Source of the DNA: Phycisphaerales bacterium UBA1926
GTDB taxonomy: Bacteria; Planctomycetota; Phycisphaerae; Phycisphaerales; UBA1924
Direction of reading: 5' to 3'
NCBI GenBank assembly: GCA_002337215.1
Contig: DDFO01000008.1
Coordinates: 22,584-56,683 of the forward strand
Length of the DNA: 34,100 nucleotides
Below are positions 9,393-16,705 of the stretch, in pieces (the first letter of the stretch is position 1; each line of letters starts with the position of its first letter). Position numbers and translations under genes: made by a program. The notes beneath the pieces were generated by a model. The model did no database searches, was not told the origin of the DNA, and saw only the letters and a list, made by a program, of their open reading frames with translations.

Positions 9393-9398
9393 AGCGTA
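9393..9398 (-). promoter_or_regulatory. Predicted leaderless -10 box, PepSY gene
   Basis: TACGCT on the minus strand ends exactly 6 nt before the ATG at 9386; no Shine-Dalgarno sequence is present. Confidence 0.55.
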
Positions 9399-9404
9399 TG
9401 CCGA

Positions 9405-10127
9405 TCAGATATCCCCCCGCGCGCACGCCACCAGCCGATCGAACACCGCCTGCCCCAGCCCGGCCTGCGCGGTCCGCTCCGGGTGCCACTGCACGCCGAT
9501 CCAGAACCGCCGGCTCGGATCGCCCACCGCCTCGATCACCCCGTCGTGCGCCCGCGCCAACACCCGCAGACTCCCCGCATCGCTCATCGCCTGGCGGTGC
9601 TTGCTGTGGATCACGCCGTCCCCGAACGCCCACGCGTCGTCAACACCCCCGACGGTGTGGTCCTTCGCCCAGTGGTCGCCCGCGGTCGCTGTGGTCTCGG
9701 GCATGTGCTGGTCGAGCACGCCCCCGGCCTCAAGCGTCATGTACTGCATCCCCAGGCAGACGCCCAGCACCGGGAGATCCCGCGGGTCGTCCGCCGCGCA
9801 CGCCAGCGCCGCTCGCTCGAACGACTGCCGTTCGGGCACGACCCGGACCGCCTGCGGGTGCGTCGCGACGCCGAACTCTTCCATGATGGGGTCGTCCCCG
9901 CCCGTCAACACGAGCGCGTCGACCATCGCGACCTGAGCCGACGCGTGCGCGGCCATGGGTGAAAGCACGATCGGCACCCCACCCGCCCGGGTCACGCACC
10001 GCGCGTACGACTCCGCGACCCGCCAGGTCGGCATCTCCGAACGAGCACCCGCGGGCCCGATCTCCCGCAGGTAGATGTCCGGCGTGATCCCCACCACCGG
10101 CTTCGCGTTCGCGTCGTTCCTGTCCAT
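9405..10127 (-). CDS. Class I glutamine amidotransferase-like hydrolase (peptidase C26 / PuuD type)
   Basis: A 240-residue cytosolic protein of the gamma-glutamyl-gamma-aminobutyrate hydrolase family. Seen: the N-terminal PVVGITPDIY, LVLTGGDDPIMEEFG, the nucleophile elbow VLGVCLGMQYM (Cys near residue 122), HSKHRQAM, and WIGVQWHPE, which supplies the catalytic His and Glu. In known members the triad cleaves gamma-glutamyl bonds, for example in putrescine breakdown. No other puu gene is adjacent, so the substrate is uncertain. Divergent from the DUF4340 gene with 69 nt between start codons. Confidence 0.88.
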   Translation of the reverse strand: MDRNDANAKPVVGITPDIYLREIGPAGARSEMPTWRVAESYARCVTRAGGVPIVLSPMAAHASAQVAMVDALVLTGGDDPIMEEFGVATHPQAVRVVPERQSFERAALACAADDPRDLPVLGVCLGMQYMTLEAGGVLDQHMPETTATAGDHWAKDHTVGGVDDAWAFGDGVIHSKHRQAMSDAGSLRVLARAHDGVIEAVGDPSRRFWIGVQWHPERTAQAGLGQAVFDRLVACARGDI

Positions 10128-10133
10128 GTTCGC

Positions 10134-10139
10134 ATCCTA
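10134..10139 (-). promoter_or_regulatory. Predicted leaderless -10 box, amidotransferase gene
   Basis: TAGGAT on the minus strand ends exactly 6 nt before the ATG at 10127. Confidence 0.55.
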
Positions 10140-10184
10140 GTGGGCCGGGCTCCCGGCCTGTCTCCGGCGCGTGCCGCCCGCCCG

Positions 10185-10190
10185 TATCCT
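10185..10190 (+). promoter_or_regulatory. Predicted leaderless -10 box, DUF4340 gene
   Basis: TATCCT ends exactly 6 nt before a GTG at 10197. This spacing is the main reason for choosing that GTG as the start. Confidence 0.55.
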
Positions 10191-10196
10191 GTCGGT

Positions 10197-11630
10197 GTGC
10201 GCACCTCCACCGTCCTCATTGCCGCCGCCATCGCCGCCGCCAGCGCCCTGCTCGCCTGGGCGACCATGCCCAGCCGGCCCGGGATCTCGCCTCTGACAAC
10301 GCCCGCCGAGACCTTCGCCCTCGCCTTCGATGCCCCCTCCGTCGAATCCATCACCGTCACCAGCGCAGGCGAGACCGCGACCCTCACCCGCGACGGGCTC
10401 GGCTGGATGCTGACACTCCCGACCACGGGCAACAAGACGAACACCTGGCCCGCCAACCCGGACGCCGTCCGCGTCCTCATCAACGAACTCGCGACCCAAT
10501 CGATCGAGACCGGCTCAGATCCCGACGACCCGCGATCATCCGACCCGCTCGCCGCCCTCACCATCGACCTCCCCGAAGGCCCGACGACGATCGCCGTCAC
10601 CGCCGCCCCCATCGCGGGCCGGCTCCCGGTCCGCATCACATCCCCGGACGGCTCCACCCGCCGCGGCTTCGTCCCCGCGAGCCGCTTCCGCCCCACCGAT
10701 GTCGGCCAGCTCGCCGCCCTCGCCGACCCCAAGCCGTTCAACACCGCCAGCAGCACAGGGGGCGTCATCACCCGCGTCGCGCTTCAACCCCGCGAAGGCG
10801 AAGGGTTCGCGATCCAACGCGTCGGCGGGATCTGGCAACTCGACGAGGATTTCACCTCGCAACCCCCGCCCCGACTCCACCAACCCACCGTCCGCGCGAT
10901 GCTCGACGATCTGCAGGCGATCCGGGCCGCGAGCGTGATCGTGCCGGCTGACATCACCGATCTCGACCGCCCCATCGAGGATCCGTTCCTGACGATCAAG
11001 ACCACCGCCGACCTGCCGCGGACCGCGGGCGAGCCACGCCGGCAGACCTCGGCGATGCTGACCGTCGATGATCAGGCGACCGTTGACGGCCTCACCAACG
11101 CGATCGCGACCCGCACCTCGGAAGAGCGCACCGATGCGCTCCAGGTCCATCTCGACCCGCAGTCGTTCCCGGCGCTCCCGGCCGATGCCGAGTCACTTCT
11201 GGACCCCGCGCCGATCCCATGGGAAGCCGGGGACACGCTCACGTTCCAGTTCTCAAACAACAACGAGGGATCCGACTGGCTCAGGTTCCAGAAAACGTTC
11301 GACGGATGGCGGCGCGAATCGGAGGCAGAGAAGCCGCTCACGCAATCAACCGAAGGATCGATCAGCGCGATCGTCTCCACACTCGCCAGAACGTGGCCGA
11401 GCGTTCGCCGGCAGACGATCCCAGAGAACACCACCTTCGACATCGTCCTGCGGGTCGCACCTCTCTCGGGCGGGGAAACGACAATCCTCGGCGTCCTCAT
11501 CGACCCGATCGCGGTCAGCGTTTCCGACGGCGTAGCGGTCTGGCAAGCGCCCCGCAAGGCGGCGGGGCGTGATCCGATCGCCGAAACGATCATCGAAGCG
11601 ATCGAGAACATGACGACCGAAGCACCGTGA
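10197..11630 (+). CDS. DUF4340-type membrane-anchored protein
   Basis: About 477 residues. The GTG start at 10197 gives an N-terminus of VRTSTVLIAAAIAAASALLAW, a signal anchor, followed by a large soluble part predicted to face the periplasm. That part contains the repeated DUF4340 pattern: ESITVTSAGETATLTRDGLGWML (residues ~45-65) followed by a segment that positions a short helix (DAVRVLINELATQSIET), then the pattern again (GFAIQRVGGIWQLDED followed by PTVRAMLDDLQAI) and a third time (WLRFQKTFDGWRRE). In other bacteria DUF4340 proteins lie next to gliding-type ABC transporter genes; none is present here. Followed after 30 nt by the kynureninase-like gene, which has its own -10 box. Confidence 0.75.
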   Translation: MRTSTVLIAAAIAAASALLAWATMPSRPGISPLTTPAETFALAFDAPSVESITVTSAGETATLTRDGLGWMLTLPTTGNKTNTWPANPDAVRVLINELATQSIETGSDPDDPRSSDPLAALTIDLPEGPTTIAVTAAPIAGRLPVRITSPDGSTRRGFVPASRFRPTDVGQLAALADPKPFNTASSTGGVITRVALQPREGEGFAIQRVGGIWQLDEDFTSQPPPRLHQPTVRAMLDDLQAIRAASVIVPADITDLDRPIEDPFLTIKTTADLPRTAGEPRRQTSAMLTVDDQATVDGLTNAIATRTSEERTDALQVHLDPQSFPALPADAESLLDPAPIPWEAGDTLTFQFSNNNEGSDWLRFQKTFDGWRRESEAEKPLTQSTEGSISAIVSTLARTWPSVRRQTIPENTTFDIVLRVAPLSGGETTILGVLIDPIAVSVSDGVAVWQAPRKAAGRDPIAETIIEAIENMTTEAP

Positions 11631-11648
11631 GCGACGGCCGGCAGCCTC

Positions 11649-11654
11649 TACACT
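11649..11654 (+). promoter_or_regulatory. Predicted leaderless -10 box, kynureninase-like gene
   Basis: TACACT ends exactly 6 nt before the ATG at 11661; no Shine-Dalgarno sequence. Confidence 0.55.
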
Positions 11655-11660
11655 CATCCC

Positions 11661-12920
11661 ATGACCACCATCGCATCCGCCGCCGCCTCACTCGGCCCAG
11701 GCCCCCTCACTCAGGCCGCCCTCCAGCAGCACATCGCCCCGCTGTTTTCCCGCGCCCTCGCGGGCGACGCGGCCCGCAACGAAATCTACCTCGCCAACCA
11801 CTCGCTGGGCAGGCCCCTCGACCAGACCGCCGACGACATCGCCGAAGCACTCGATCTCTGGTACACCGGCATGGACAACGCCTGGGAGGCCTGGATCGGG
11901 GCGATGGACGAGTACCGCGCCAAAGTCGCCCGGCTCATCGGGCGATCGCGACCGGACGCCGTCGTGCCAAAAACCGCGGCGGGCCAGGGCTTCCGAGCCG
12001 TGATGAACGCGTTGCCCCACGAGTGCCCCACCGTCGTCGCCACCACCGGCGAGTTCGACTCGATCGACTTCACGCTGCGCACTTACGCCCGCAAAAACCG
12101 CGCCCGCATCAAGTGGGTCAAGCCGGACGCGGAGGGCATCTTCCACGCCGAGGACGTCATCGCCCAGATCGGCGACGTGACCGACCTTGTCATCGTGAGC
12201 CACGCAATCTTCGCCACCGGGCAGATCGTCGAGAACATCGAGTCCATCGTCAGCGCGGCCCGCGCCCACAACGCCGAGATCGTGCTCGACACCTACCACA
12301 CCGCCGGGGTCATGCCCATCAGCGTCGACGACCTCGGCGTCGATTTCGCCATCGGCGGCAACTACAAGTACACCCGCGGAGGCCCCGGCGCCTGCTGGCT
12401 CGCGATCGCCGAGCGCCACCTCCGCGAGGCCGGGCCCTCACCCGCGGGCTCGCTCTCCACGCTCGACACCGGGTGGTTCGCGAAGAACAACACCTTCGCC
12501 TACGAACGACCCGAGACCCCCGAGCTGTCGGCGGGGGGCGACGCCTGGCTCGAGTCCACCCCGCCCTTCCTGCTGCCGTACCAGGCGGAGGCGGGGCTCG
12601 AACTCGTCGAAGCGATCGGGCTCGAACGCCTCCGCGACTACAACCTGAAGCAGCAGCAGACTCTCGCCGACGCGCTCCGCAACCACGGCATCGAACCCCG
12701 CGAGATCTCCCCGCGCGGGGCGTTCCTTCTGGTCCCGCATCCAGACGCGATGACGATTTCCAAGCAACTCAAGCAGGCCGGCCTGAACACCGACGCCCGA
12801 CCCTGCCCCAGCGGCACGACCGCCCACATCCGCCTCTGCCCCGACATCTGCACCACCGACGACGAACTCGAACGCGCCGCCGAGATCATGGCGAGCATCC
12901 TCTCTCCAACCAGTGCCTAG
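11661..12920 (+). CDS. Kynureninase-like PLP-dependent enzyme
   Basis: A 419-residue fold-type I PLP enzyme of the aminotransferase class V group, closest in pattern to kynureninase. Seen: IYLANHSLGRPL (compare the kynureninase N-terminal NSLG block), TGEFDSIDF, VSHAIFATGQIV, IVLDTYHTAGVMP with the PLP-pyridine Asp, and GGNYKYTRGGPGACWL with the Schiff-base Lys in YKY. Kynureninase splits kynurenine to anthranilate and alanine, but no tryptophan-catabolism gene is near and a different amino-acid substrate is possible. The stop codon TAG is part of a heptamer repeat (12910-12937). Confidence 0.8.
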   Translation: MTTIASAAASLGPGPLTQAALQQHIAPLFSRALAGDAARNEIYLANHSLGRPLDQTADDIAEALDLWYTGMDNAWEAWIGAMDEYRAKVARLIGRSRPDAVVPKTAAGQGFRAVMNALPHECPTVVATTGEFDSIDFTLRTYARKNRARIKWVKPDAEGIFHAEDVIAQIGDVTDLVIVSHAIFATGQIVENIESIVSAARAHNAEIVLDTYHTAGVMPISVDDLGVDFAIGGNYKYTRGGPGACWLAIAERHLREAGPSPAGSLSTLDTGWFAKNNTFAYERPETPELSAGGDAWLESTPPFLLPYQAEAGLELVEAIGLERLRDYNLKQQQTLADALRNHGIEPREISPRGAFLLVPHPDAMTISKQLKQAGLNTDARPCPSGTTAHIRLCPDICTTDDELERAAEIMASILSPTSA

Positions 12921-12937
12921 TGCCTTCTGCCCAGTCC
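12910..12937. repeat. Degenerate CTAGTGC-type heptamer array
   Basis: Four abutting heptamers: CCAGTGC, CTAGTGC, CTTCTGC and CCAGTCC. They overlap the end of one gene and fill most of the 23-nt gap to the convergent SDR gene. Same family as 1-23 and 23157-23240. Confidence 0.7.
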
Positions 12938-12943
12938 CTGCCT

Positions 12944-13753
12944 TTACGGATACTCCTGCCGCGTCGACCGCACGACGATATCGCTGACGTGCACATGCGC
13001 CGGCTGCCCCGTCACGAACGCGATCGACCGCGCGATATCCGAGGGCACCAGCAGCGGCCCGAACTTCTCCTCGAACCCACCGACCAGCTCGTCGGTGTAT
13101 CCCGCGACCTGCTGGAACTCGCTGACCACCACCGCCGGCTCGACCAGCGTCACCCGCACGCCCCCGGGCCCGATCTCCCGCCGCAGCGCCTCGGCCAGCG
13201 AGTGCACCGCGAACTTCGTTGACCCGTACATGCTGCTGAACGGGCTCACGTGCCGGCCTACGACCGACCCGAGCACGACGATGTCGCGGGGCTCCCGAGT
13301 CCACGCGCCGTCCGAAGCGACCGACTCGCGCTCCGCCGTCATCCGCACCGCCGCCGCACGCATCAGCGCCGCCGCGCCGAGCAGGTTTGTGCGCACGACC
13401 TCGTCCCACTCGGCCTGATCCGAACTCACCACGCTCCCGGCGAGCCCACGCCCCGCGTTGACCACGACCAGATCCGCCGGTGTCCCGAAACTCGCCTCGG
13501 CGGCGTCGAACATCGACTCAATCACCGCCGCATCGGCGCAGTCCCCCGCGGCTGTCGCCACGCGACCGGCTCCGTGGGTCTGCTCAATATCCGCCTTCAG
13601 CGCCTCGAGCCGATCGCCCCGCCGCGCATTGACAACGACGCGCGCGCCGCACGCGACCAGCTCCCGCGCGACCGCGTCCCCGATCCCCGCGCTCGCGCCC
13701 GTCACGATCGCCACGCGTCCGTCCAGATCCATCGTTCCTGCCTGACTCGTCAT
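12944..13753 (-). CDS. Short-chain dehydrogenase/reductase (SDR)
   Basis: About 269 residues, classical SDR. The NAD(P)-binding TGASAGIG is at residues 18-25, VVVNARRGDRLEAL follows strand 2, VVNAGRGLAG replaces the usual NNAG, Ser is in VVLGSVVG, and the catalytic Y-x-x-x-K is in MYGSTKFAVHSLAEAL near residues 173-177. Cytosolic oxidoreductase; substrate unknown. The reading frame is open far upstream, but ATG at 13753 is clear because AGGAG lies 7 nt before it, and TACCAT (13784-13789) gives a leader of about 24 nt. Convergent with the kynureninase-like gene and divergent from endonuclease IV. Confidence 0.92.
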   Translation of the reverse strand: MTSQAGTMDLDGRVAIVTGASAGIGDAVARELVACGARVVVNARRGDRLEALKADIEQTHGAGRVATAAGDCADAAVIESMFDAAEASFGTPADLVVVNAGRGLAGSVVSSDQAEWDEVVRTNLLGAAALMRAAAVRMTAERESVASDGAWTREPRDIVVLGSVVGRHVSPFSSMYGSTKFAVHSLAEALRREIGPGGVRVTLVEPAVVVSEFQQVAGYTDELVGGFEEKFGPLLVPSDIARSIAFVTGQPAHVHVSDIVVRSTRQEYP

Positions 13754-13783
13754 CGCGCATCTCCTGAAAGCCGTTCCCGCCGC

Positions 13784-13789
13784 ATGGTA
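13784..13789 (-). promoter_or_regulatory. -10 box of the SDR gene
   Basis: TACCAT on the minus strand, about 30 nt before the start. The mRNA would carry a short leader with AGGAG, in contrast to the leaderless gene on the other side. Confidence 0.4.
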
Positions 13790-13810
13790 AGCCGAACGTT
13801 CCACTCCCAA

Positions 13811-13850
13811 CGCTGACCAACGCCGACCAACGGGGGCCAACGGGGGCCGT
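13811..13850. repeat. 10-bp phased repeats upstream of nfo
   Basis: Four consecutive 10-mers: CGCTGACCAA, CGCCGACCAA, CGGGGGCCAA and CGGGGGCCGT. They end at the first base of the TACCAT -10 box, where a -35 and upstream element should be. The 10-bp period is about one helical turn. Confidence 0.6.
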
Positions 13851-13855
13851 ACCAT
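13850..13855 (+). promoter_or_regulatory. Predicted leaderless -10 box, nfo
   Basis: TACCAT ends exactly 6 nt before the ATG at 13862; no Shine-Dalgarno sequence. Confidence 0.55.
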
Positions 13856-13861
13856 CGCCCT

Positions 13862-14782
13862 ATGCCAACGCATTCCAAACCCCTCTTCGGCTCCCACCTC
13901 TCCATCGCCGGCGGCATGGTCAACGCGCTCAACGAAGCCGAGCAACTCGGCCTCGACACCGTCCAGGTCTTCACCAAGAACCAGCAGCAGTGGAAGGTCA
14001 AGCCCCTCGATCCCGCGGCATCGAACGACTGGCTCACCAAGCTCAAAGACCTCGGCTGGGCGGACCGCACCGTCTCCCACGCCTCCTACCTCATCAACCT
14101 CGCGAGCCCCGACGATGAACTCTGGGAGAAGTCCATCAACCTGATGATCGTCGAGCTCGAACGCTGCGAGGCGCTCTCCATTCCCTTCCTCGTCCACCAC
14201 CCCGGGGCCTACACCACCAGTGATCGCGATACCGGGCTCAGCCGGATCGCCGACGCCTACATCAAGATCTTCGCGAGCACCAGGGGCTTCAACACCGTCT
14301 CCTGCCTCGAGGACACCGTGGGCTCGGGCTCCAACCTCGGGCGCACCTTCGACGAACTCGCCGACCTCCGCGCCCGCATCATCGACCGCACCGGCGAGCC
14401 CGACCGCGTCGGTTTCTGCCTCGATACCTGCCATGCGCACGCCGGGGGGTACGACTTCGCCTCGCGCGAATCGGCCAACGCCGCGCTCGACGAGTTCGAC
14501 ACGACCGCGGGCCTCGCCAACATCCGCTGCCTCCACCTCAACGACTCGCTCAAAGAACTCGGCAGCCGACGCGACCGCCACGCCCACATCGGGGATGGCA
14601 CGATCACCAATCCGCCGGGCAACACGTCCCAGCCGCTGAAAGACTCCGGCTTCGCCGCCGTCGTCAACCGCCCCGAGTTCGCCGGCAAGCCCATGATCCT
14701 TGAGACCCCCAAGGGCGACGACGACAAGGGCACGCCGCATGACACCAGGAACCTCCGCCGACTCCGCCGACTGCTCGACTGA
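13862..14782 (+). CDS. nfo: Endonuclease IV (AP endonuclease)
   Basis: A 306-residue TIM-barrel enzyme that cuts 5' of abasic sites and removes 3' blocking groups in base excision repair. Seen: the start FGSHLSIAGGMVNALNEAEQ, DTVQVFTKNQQQW, SHASYLINLASP, FLVHHPGAY, SCLEDTVGSGSNLG, FCLDTCHAHAGGYDF, LHLNDSLKELGSRRDRHAHIGDG and ILETPKGDD. These carry the His, Glu and Asp ligands of the three-zinc centre in known Nfo proteins, all in the expected order. Length is slightly above the usual ~280. Single gene with its own promoter; the 10-bp repeats upstream may bind a regulator. Confidence 0.96.
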   Translation: MPTHSKPLFGSHLSIAGGMVNALNEAEQLGLDTVQVFTKNQQQWKVKPLDPAASNDWLTKLKDLGWADRTVSHASYLINLASPDDELWEKSINLMIVELERCEALSIPFLVHHPGAYTTSDRDTGLSRIADAYIKIFASTRGFNTVSCLEDTVGSGSNLGRTFDELADLRARIIDRTGEPDRVGFCLDTCHAHAGGYDFASRESANAALDEFDTTAGLANIRCLHLNDSLKELGSRRDRHAHIGDGTITNPPGNTSQPLKDSGFAAVVNRPEFAGKPMILETPKGDDDKGTPHDTRNLRRLRRLLD

Positions 14783-14846
14783 ACACCAGCGGGACCGAGG
14801 CGTTGGCTCAGCGGGCGAGCACGAGCCACGCCCAACCCAACACAAA

Positions 14847-14883
14847 CCGCCCAAACCGGCCCGAACCGGCCCGAACCGGGCGG
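14847..14883. repeat. AACCGGCCCG direct repeats between CCGCCC and GGGCGG
   Basis: Two perfect copies of AACCGGCCCG (14854-14863, 14864-14873) and a partial third are bracketed by CCGCCC and GGGCGG. The block could fold as a stem behind nfo, but no T-run follows, so it is not called a terminator. The rest of 14783-15016 shows nothing else. Confidence 0.55.
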
Positions 14884-15016
14884 AGACTTCTCCACTGTCA
14901 GCCCTCAACGACCGATAGAGACCCACAGGGAAGCCCAGCACGCGGGCGAACTTCGCGCTGAACCCCCGATCCGCCGCCGGCGTACCGGGATCGCCGGACC
15001 GGATACGAGGACGCCC

Positions 15017-16138
15017 ATGCCCCAGCCCATACACCAGCCCATGCAACAGCACGATCAGAGCAAACCGATACAGCGTCGAGAGCCCGAGTTCAGCACCGCG
15101 CGTCGTGTGCGCCCGGCGGTCGCCCTTGCTGTCCTTGCCCTCGCATCTCTGACCTTCACCCAGCCGGGCTGCGTGACCTCCGGCGGAGAGCCCGGCACCC
15201 ACCGCCCCGCGGGCATTTCCCCGCCGACACGGTCTGCCCGCAACGCCGAAGCCCGCGCCGCCGCGCAGGACGCCGCCGCCAACGCGTCACGCCTCCAGCA
15301 GGAGGGCGTCACCGACGAGGCACTCGCCGAGTTCGAGCGTGCCATCGAGATCAACCCCGAGCTCACCATCGCCTACGTCGGGGCCGCGGAGATCTACAAG
15401 GAACAGGGACAGTTCGGCGAAGCCGAGTCCAAGTACCGCCGCGCCACCGAGCTCGAGCCCGCGAACTTCGACGCCCAGTTCGGGCACGGCCTCGTCCTCC
15501 AGCTCCTCAACCGCATCACCGAATCCGTCCGCGCCTACCTCCGCGCCCTCTCGCTCCGCCCCGACGACTTCGACGCGAACCTCAACGTCGCCACCGCCTA
15601 CATGCAGCTCGACGAGCCGCGCCAGGCACGCCCCTACGCCGAGCGCGCCGTCCGGCTCGACCCCGAGGACGGCAACGCCCGCGTCAACCTCGGCGCGGTC
15701 TACGGCGCGCTGGGGCTCCACGACGCCGCCGTCGTCGAGTATCAGCAGGCGGCCGAACTGATCGAACTGGGCCCCGAGCTCCTGCTCAACCTCGCCGACA
15801 GCCTGGGCAAGACAGGCCGCTACCCCGAGATGGCGTCCACGCTCAGCCAGCTCGTGCGGATCGAGCCGTCCGCGGTCGCCTATGAACGCCTGGGCACCGC
15901 GCTGTTCAAGCTCAAGAACTACGACGAAGCACTCGACGCCTTCCGCGAAGCGACGTCGCTCGACCCCGCCCACTACCCCGCCTGGAACGGCGTCGGCGTC
16001 TGCCAACTCAACCGATATCTCTGGAGCGAGCGCAGCGACACCAACGCCCGAAACGCCGCCATCGAAGCATTGCGAAAGAGCCTCCAGATCAAGCCAAGCC
16101 AGCCCAAGATCTTTGAGCTCGTTCGTCGGTACGGGTAA
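15017..16138 (+). CDS. TPR-repeat envelope protein
   Basis: A 373-residue protein. ATG at 15017 has GAGG 6 nt upstream. A long basic N-terminus (RREPEFSTARRVRP) precedes the hydrophobic VALAVLALASLTF and then QPGC, a possible but imperfect lipobox, so it is probably exported and perhaps lipid-anchored. From residue ~90 there are about seven tetratricopeptide repeats, for example EALAEFERAIEINPELTIAY, EAESKYRRATELEPANFDAQ and EALDAFREATSLDPAHYPAW. TPR arrays bind other proteins; the partner is unknown. It resembles the other TPR lipoprotein of this window in design. Confidence 0.85.
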   Translation: MPQPIHQPMQQHDQSKPIQRREPEFSTARRVRPAVALAVLALASLTFTQPGCVTSGGEPGTHRPAGISPPTRSARNAEARAAAQDAAANASRLQQEGVTDEALAEFERAIEINPELTIAYVGAAEIYKEQGQFGEAESKYRRATELEPANFDAQFGHGLVLQLLNRITESVRAYLRALSLRPDDFDANLNVATAYMQLDEPRQARPYAERAVRLDPEDGNARVNLGAVYGALGLHDAAVVEYQQAAELIELGPELLLNLADSLGKTGRYPEMASTLSQLVRIEPSAVAYERLGTALFKLKNYDEALDAFREATSLDPAHYPAWNGVGVCQLNRYLWSERSDTNARNAAIEALRKSLQIKPSQPKIFELVRRYG

Positions 16139-16183
16139 CCAGCAACGCGCTCCCGACACCCGACCACAGCAACTCAGCCGTCC

Positions 16184-16189
16184 TACCCT
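16184..16189 (+). promoter_or_regulatory. Predicted leaderless -10 box, queF
   Basis: TACCCT ends exactly 6 nt before the ATG at 16196; no Shine-Dalgarno sequence. Confidence 0.55.
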
Positions 16190-16195
16190 CGCCGC

Positions 16196-16573
16196 ATGCC
16201 AGACTCCACCCTCCTCGAGACATTCCCCAGCCCCGCCACGCAGTTCCCGTTCGTCATCGAACACACGAGCGAGGAGTTCACCTCCGTCTGCCCGAAGACA
16301 GGCCACCCCGACTTCGCCGACATGACACTCCGCTACGAGCCTTCCGAGGGGGGCACCTGCGTCGAGCTCAAGAGCCTCAAGCTGTACTACCAGTCGTTCC
16401 GCAACGAGGGCATCTTCTACGAGGCCGTCACCCACACCATCCGCGACCACCTCGTCGAGTGCATGAACCCCGCCTGGCTCCAGATCATCAGCAACTGGAA
16501 AGGCCGGGGCGGCATCCGCTCGGTCATCCGCGCCGACTTCGGCGACGTGCCGGCCGAGTACCGAGGCCGGTAA
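16196..16573 (+). CDS. queF: PreQ0 reductase (7-cyano-7-deazaguanine reductase)
   Basis: A 125-residue tunnel-fold enzyme that reduces preQ0 to preQ1 with NADPH in queuosine biosynthesis. The substrate-binding nucleophile is Cys32 in FTSVCPKTGHPDFADM, with the proton-relay Asp39 exactly seven residues on, as in the short YkvM-type QueF. The diagnostic ELKSLKLYYQSFRNEG block follows. The size matches the unimodular short class rather than the bimodular E. coli type. No preQ1 riboswitch was seen and there is no room for one if the mRNA is leaderless. Other que genes must lie outside the window. Confidence 0.95.
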   Translation: MPDSTLLETFPSPATQFPFVIEHTSEEFTSVCPKTGHPDFADMTLRYEPSEGGTCVELKSLKLYYQSFRNEGIFYEAVTHTIRDHLVECMNPAWLQIISNWKGRGGIRSVIRADFGDVPAEYRGR

Positions 16574-16705
16574 CGCATCGCGCCGGGCTTCCCGATTCTC
16601 CGATAACCAGCCGCCGATGACACCCGCACCGCCGCGCCGGGACGTGATCGTCGTGCGCTCGCAAACGCACTCGCCCCAGCCCCCGCGTCCGCCGATACCC
16701 GCCCC

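Noticed and set aside
13754..15202. N-terminal extension of the SDR frame
   Set aside because: The extension is antisense to endonuclease IV, and the SDR has a good Shine-Dalgarno and family start at 13753.
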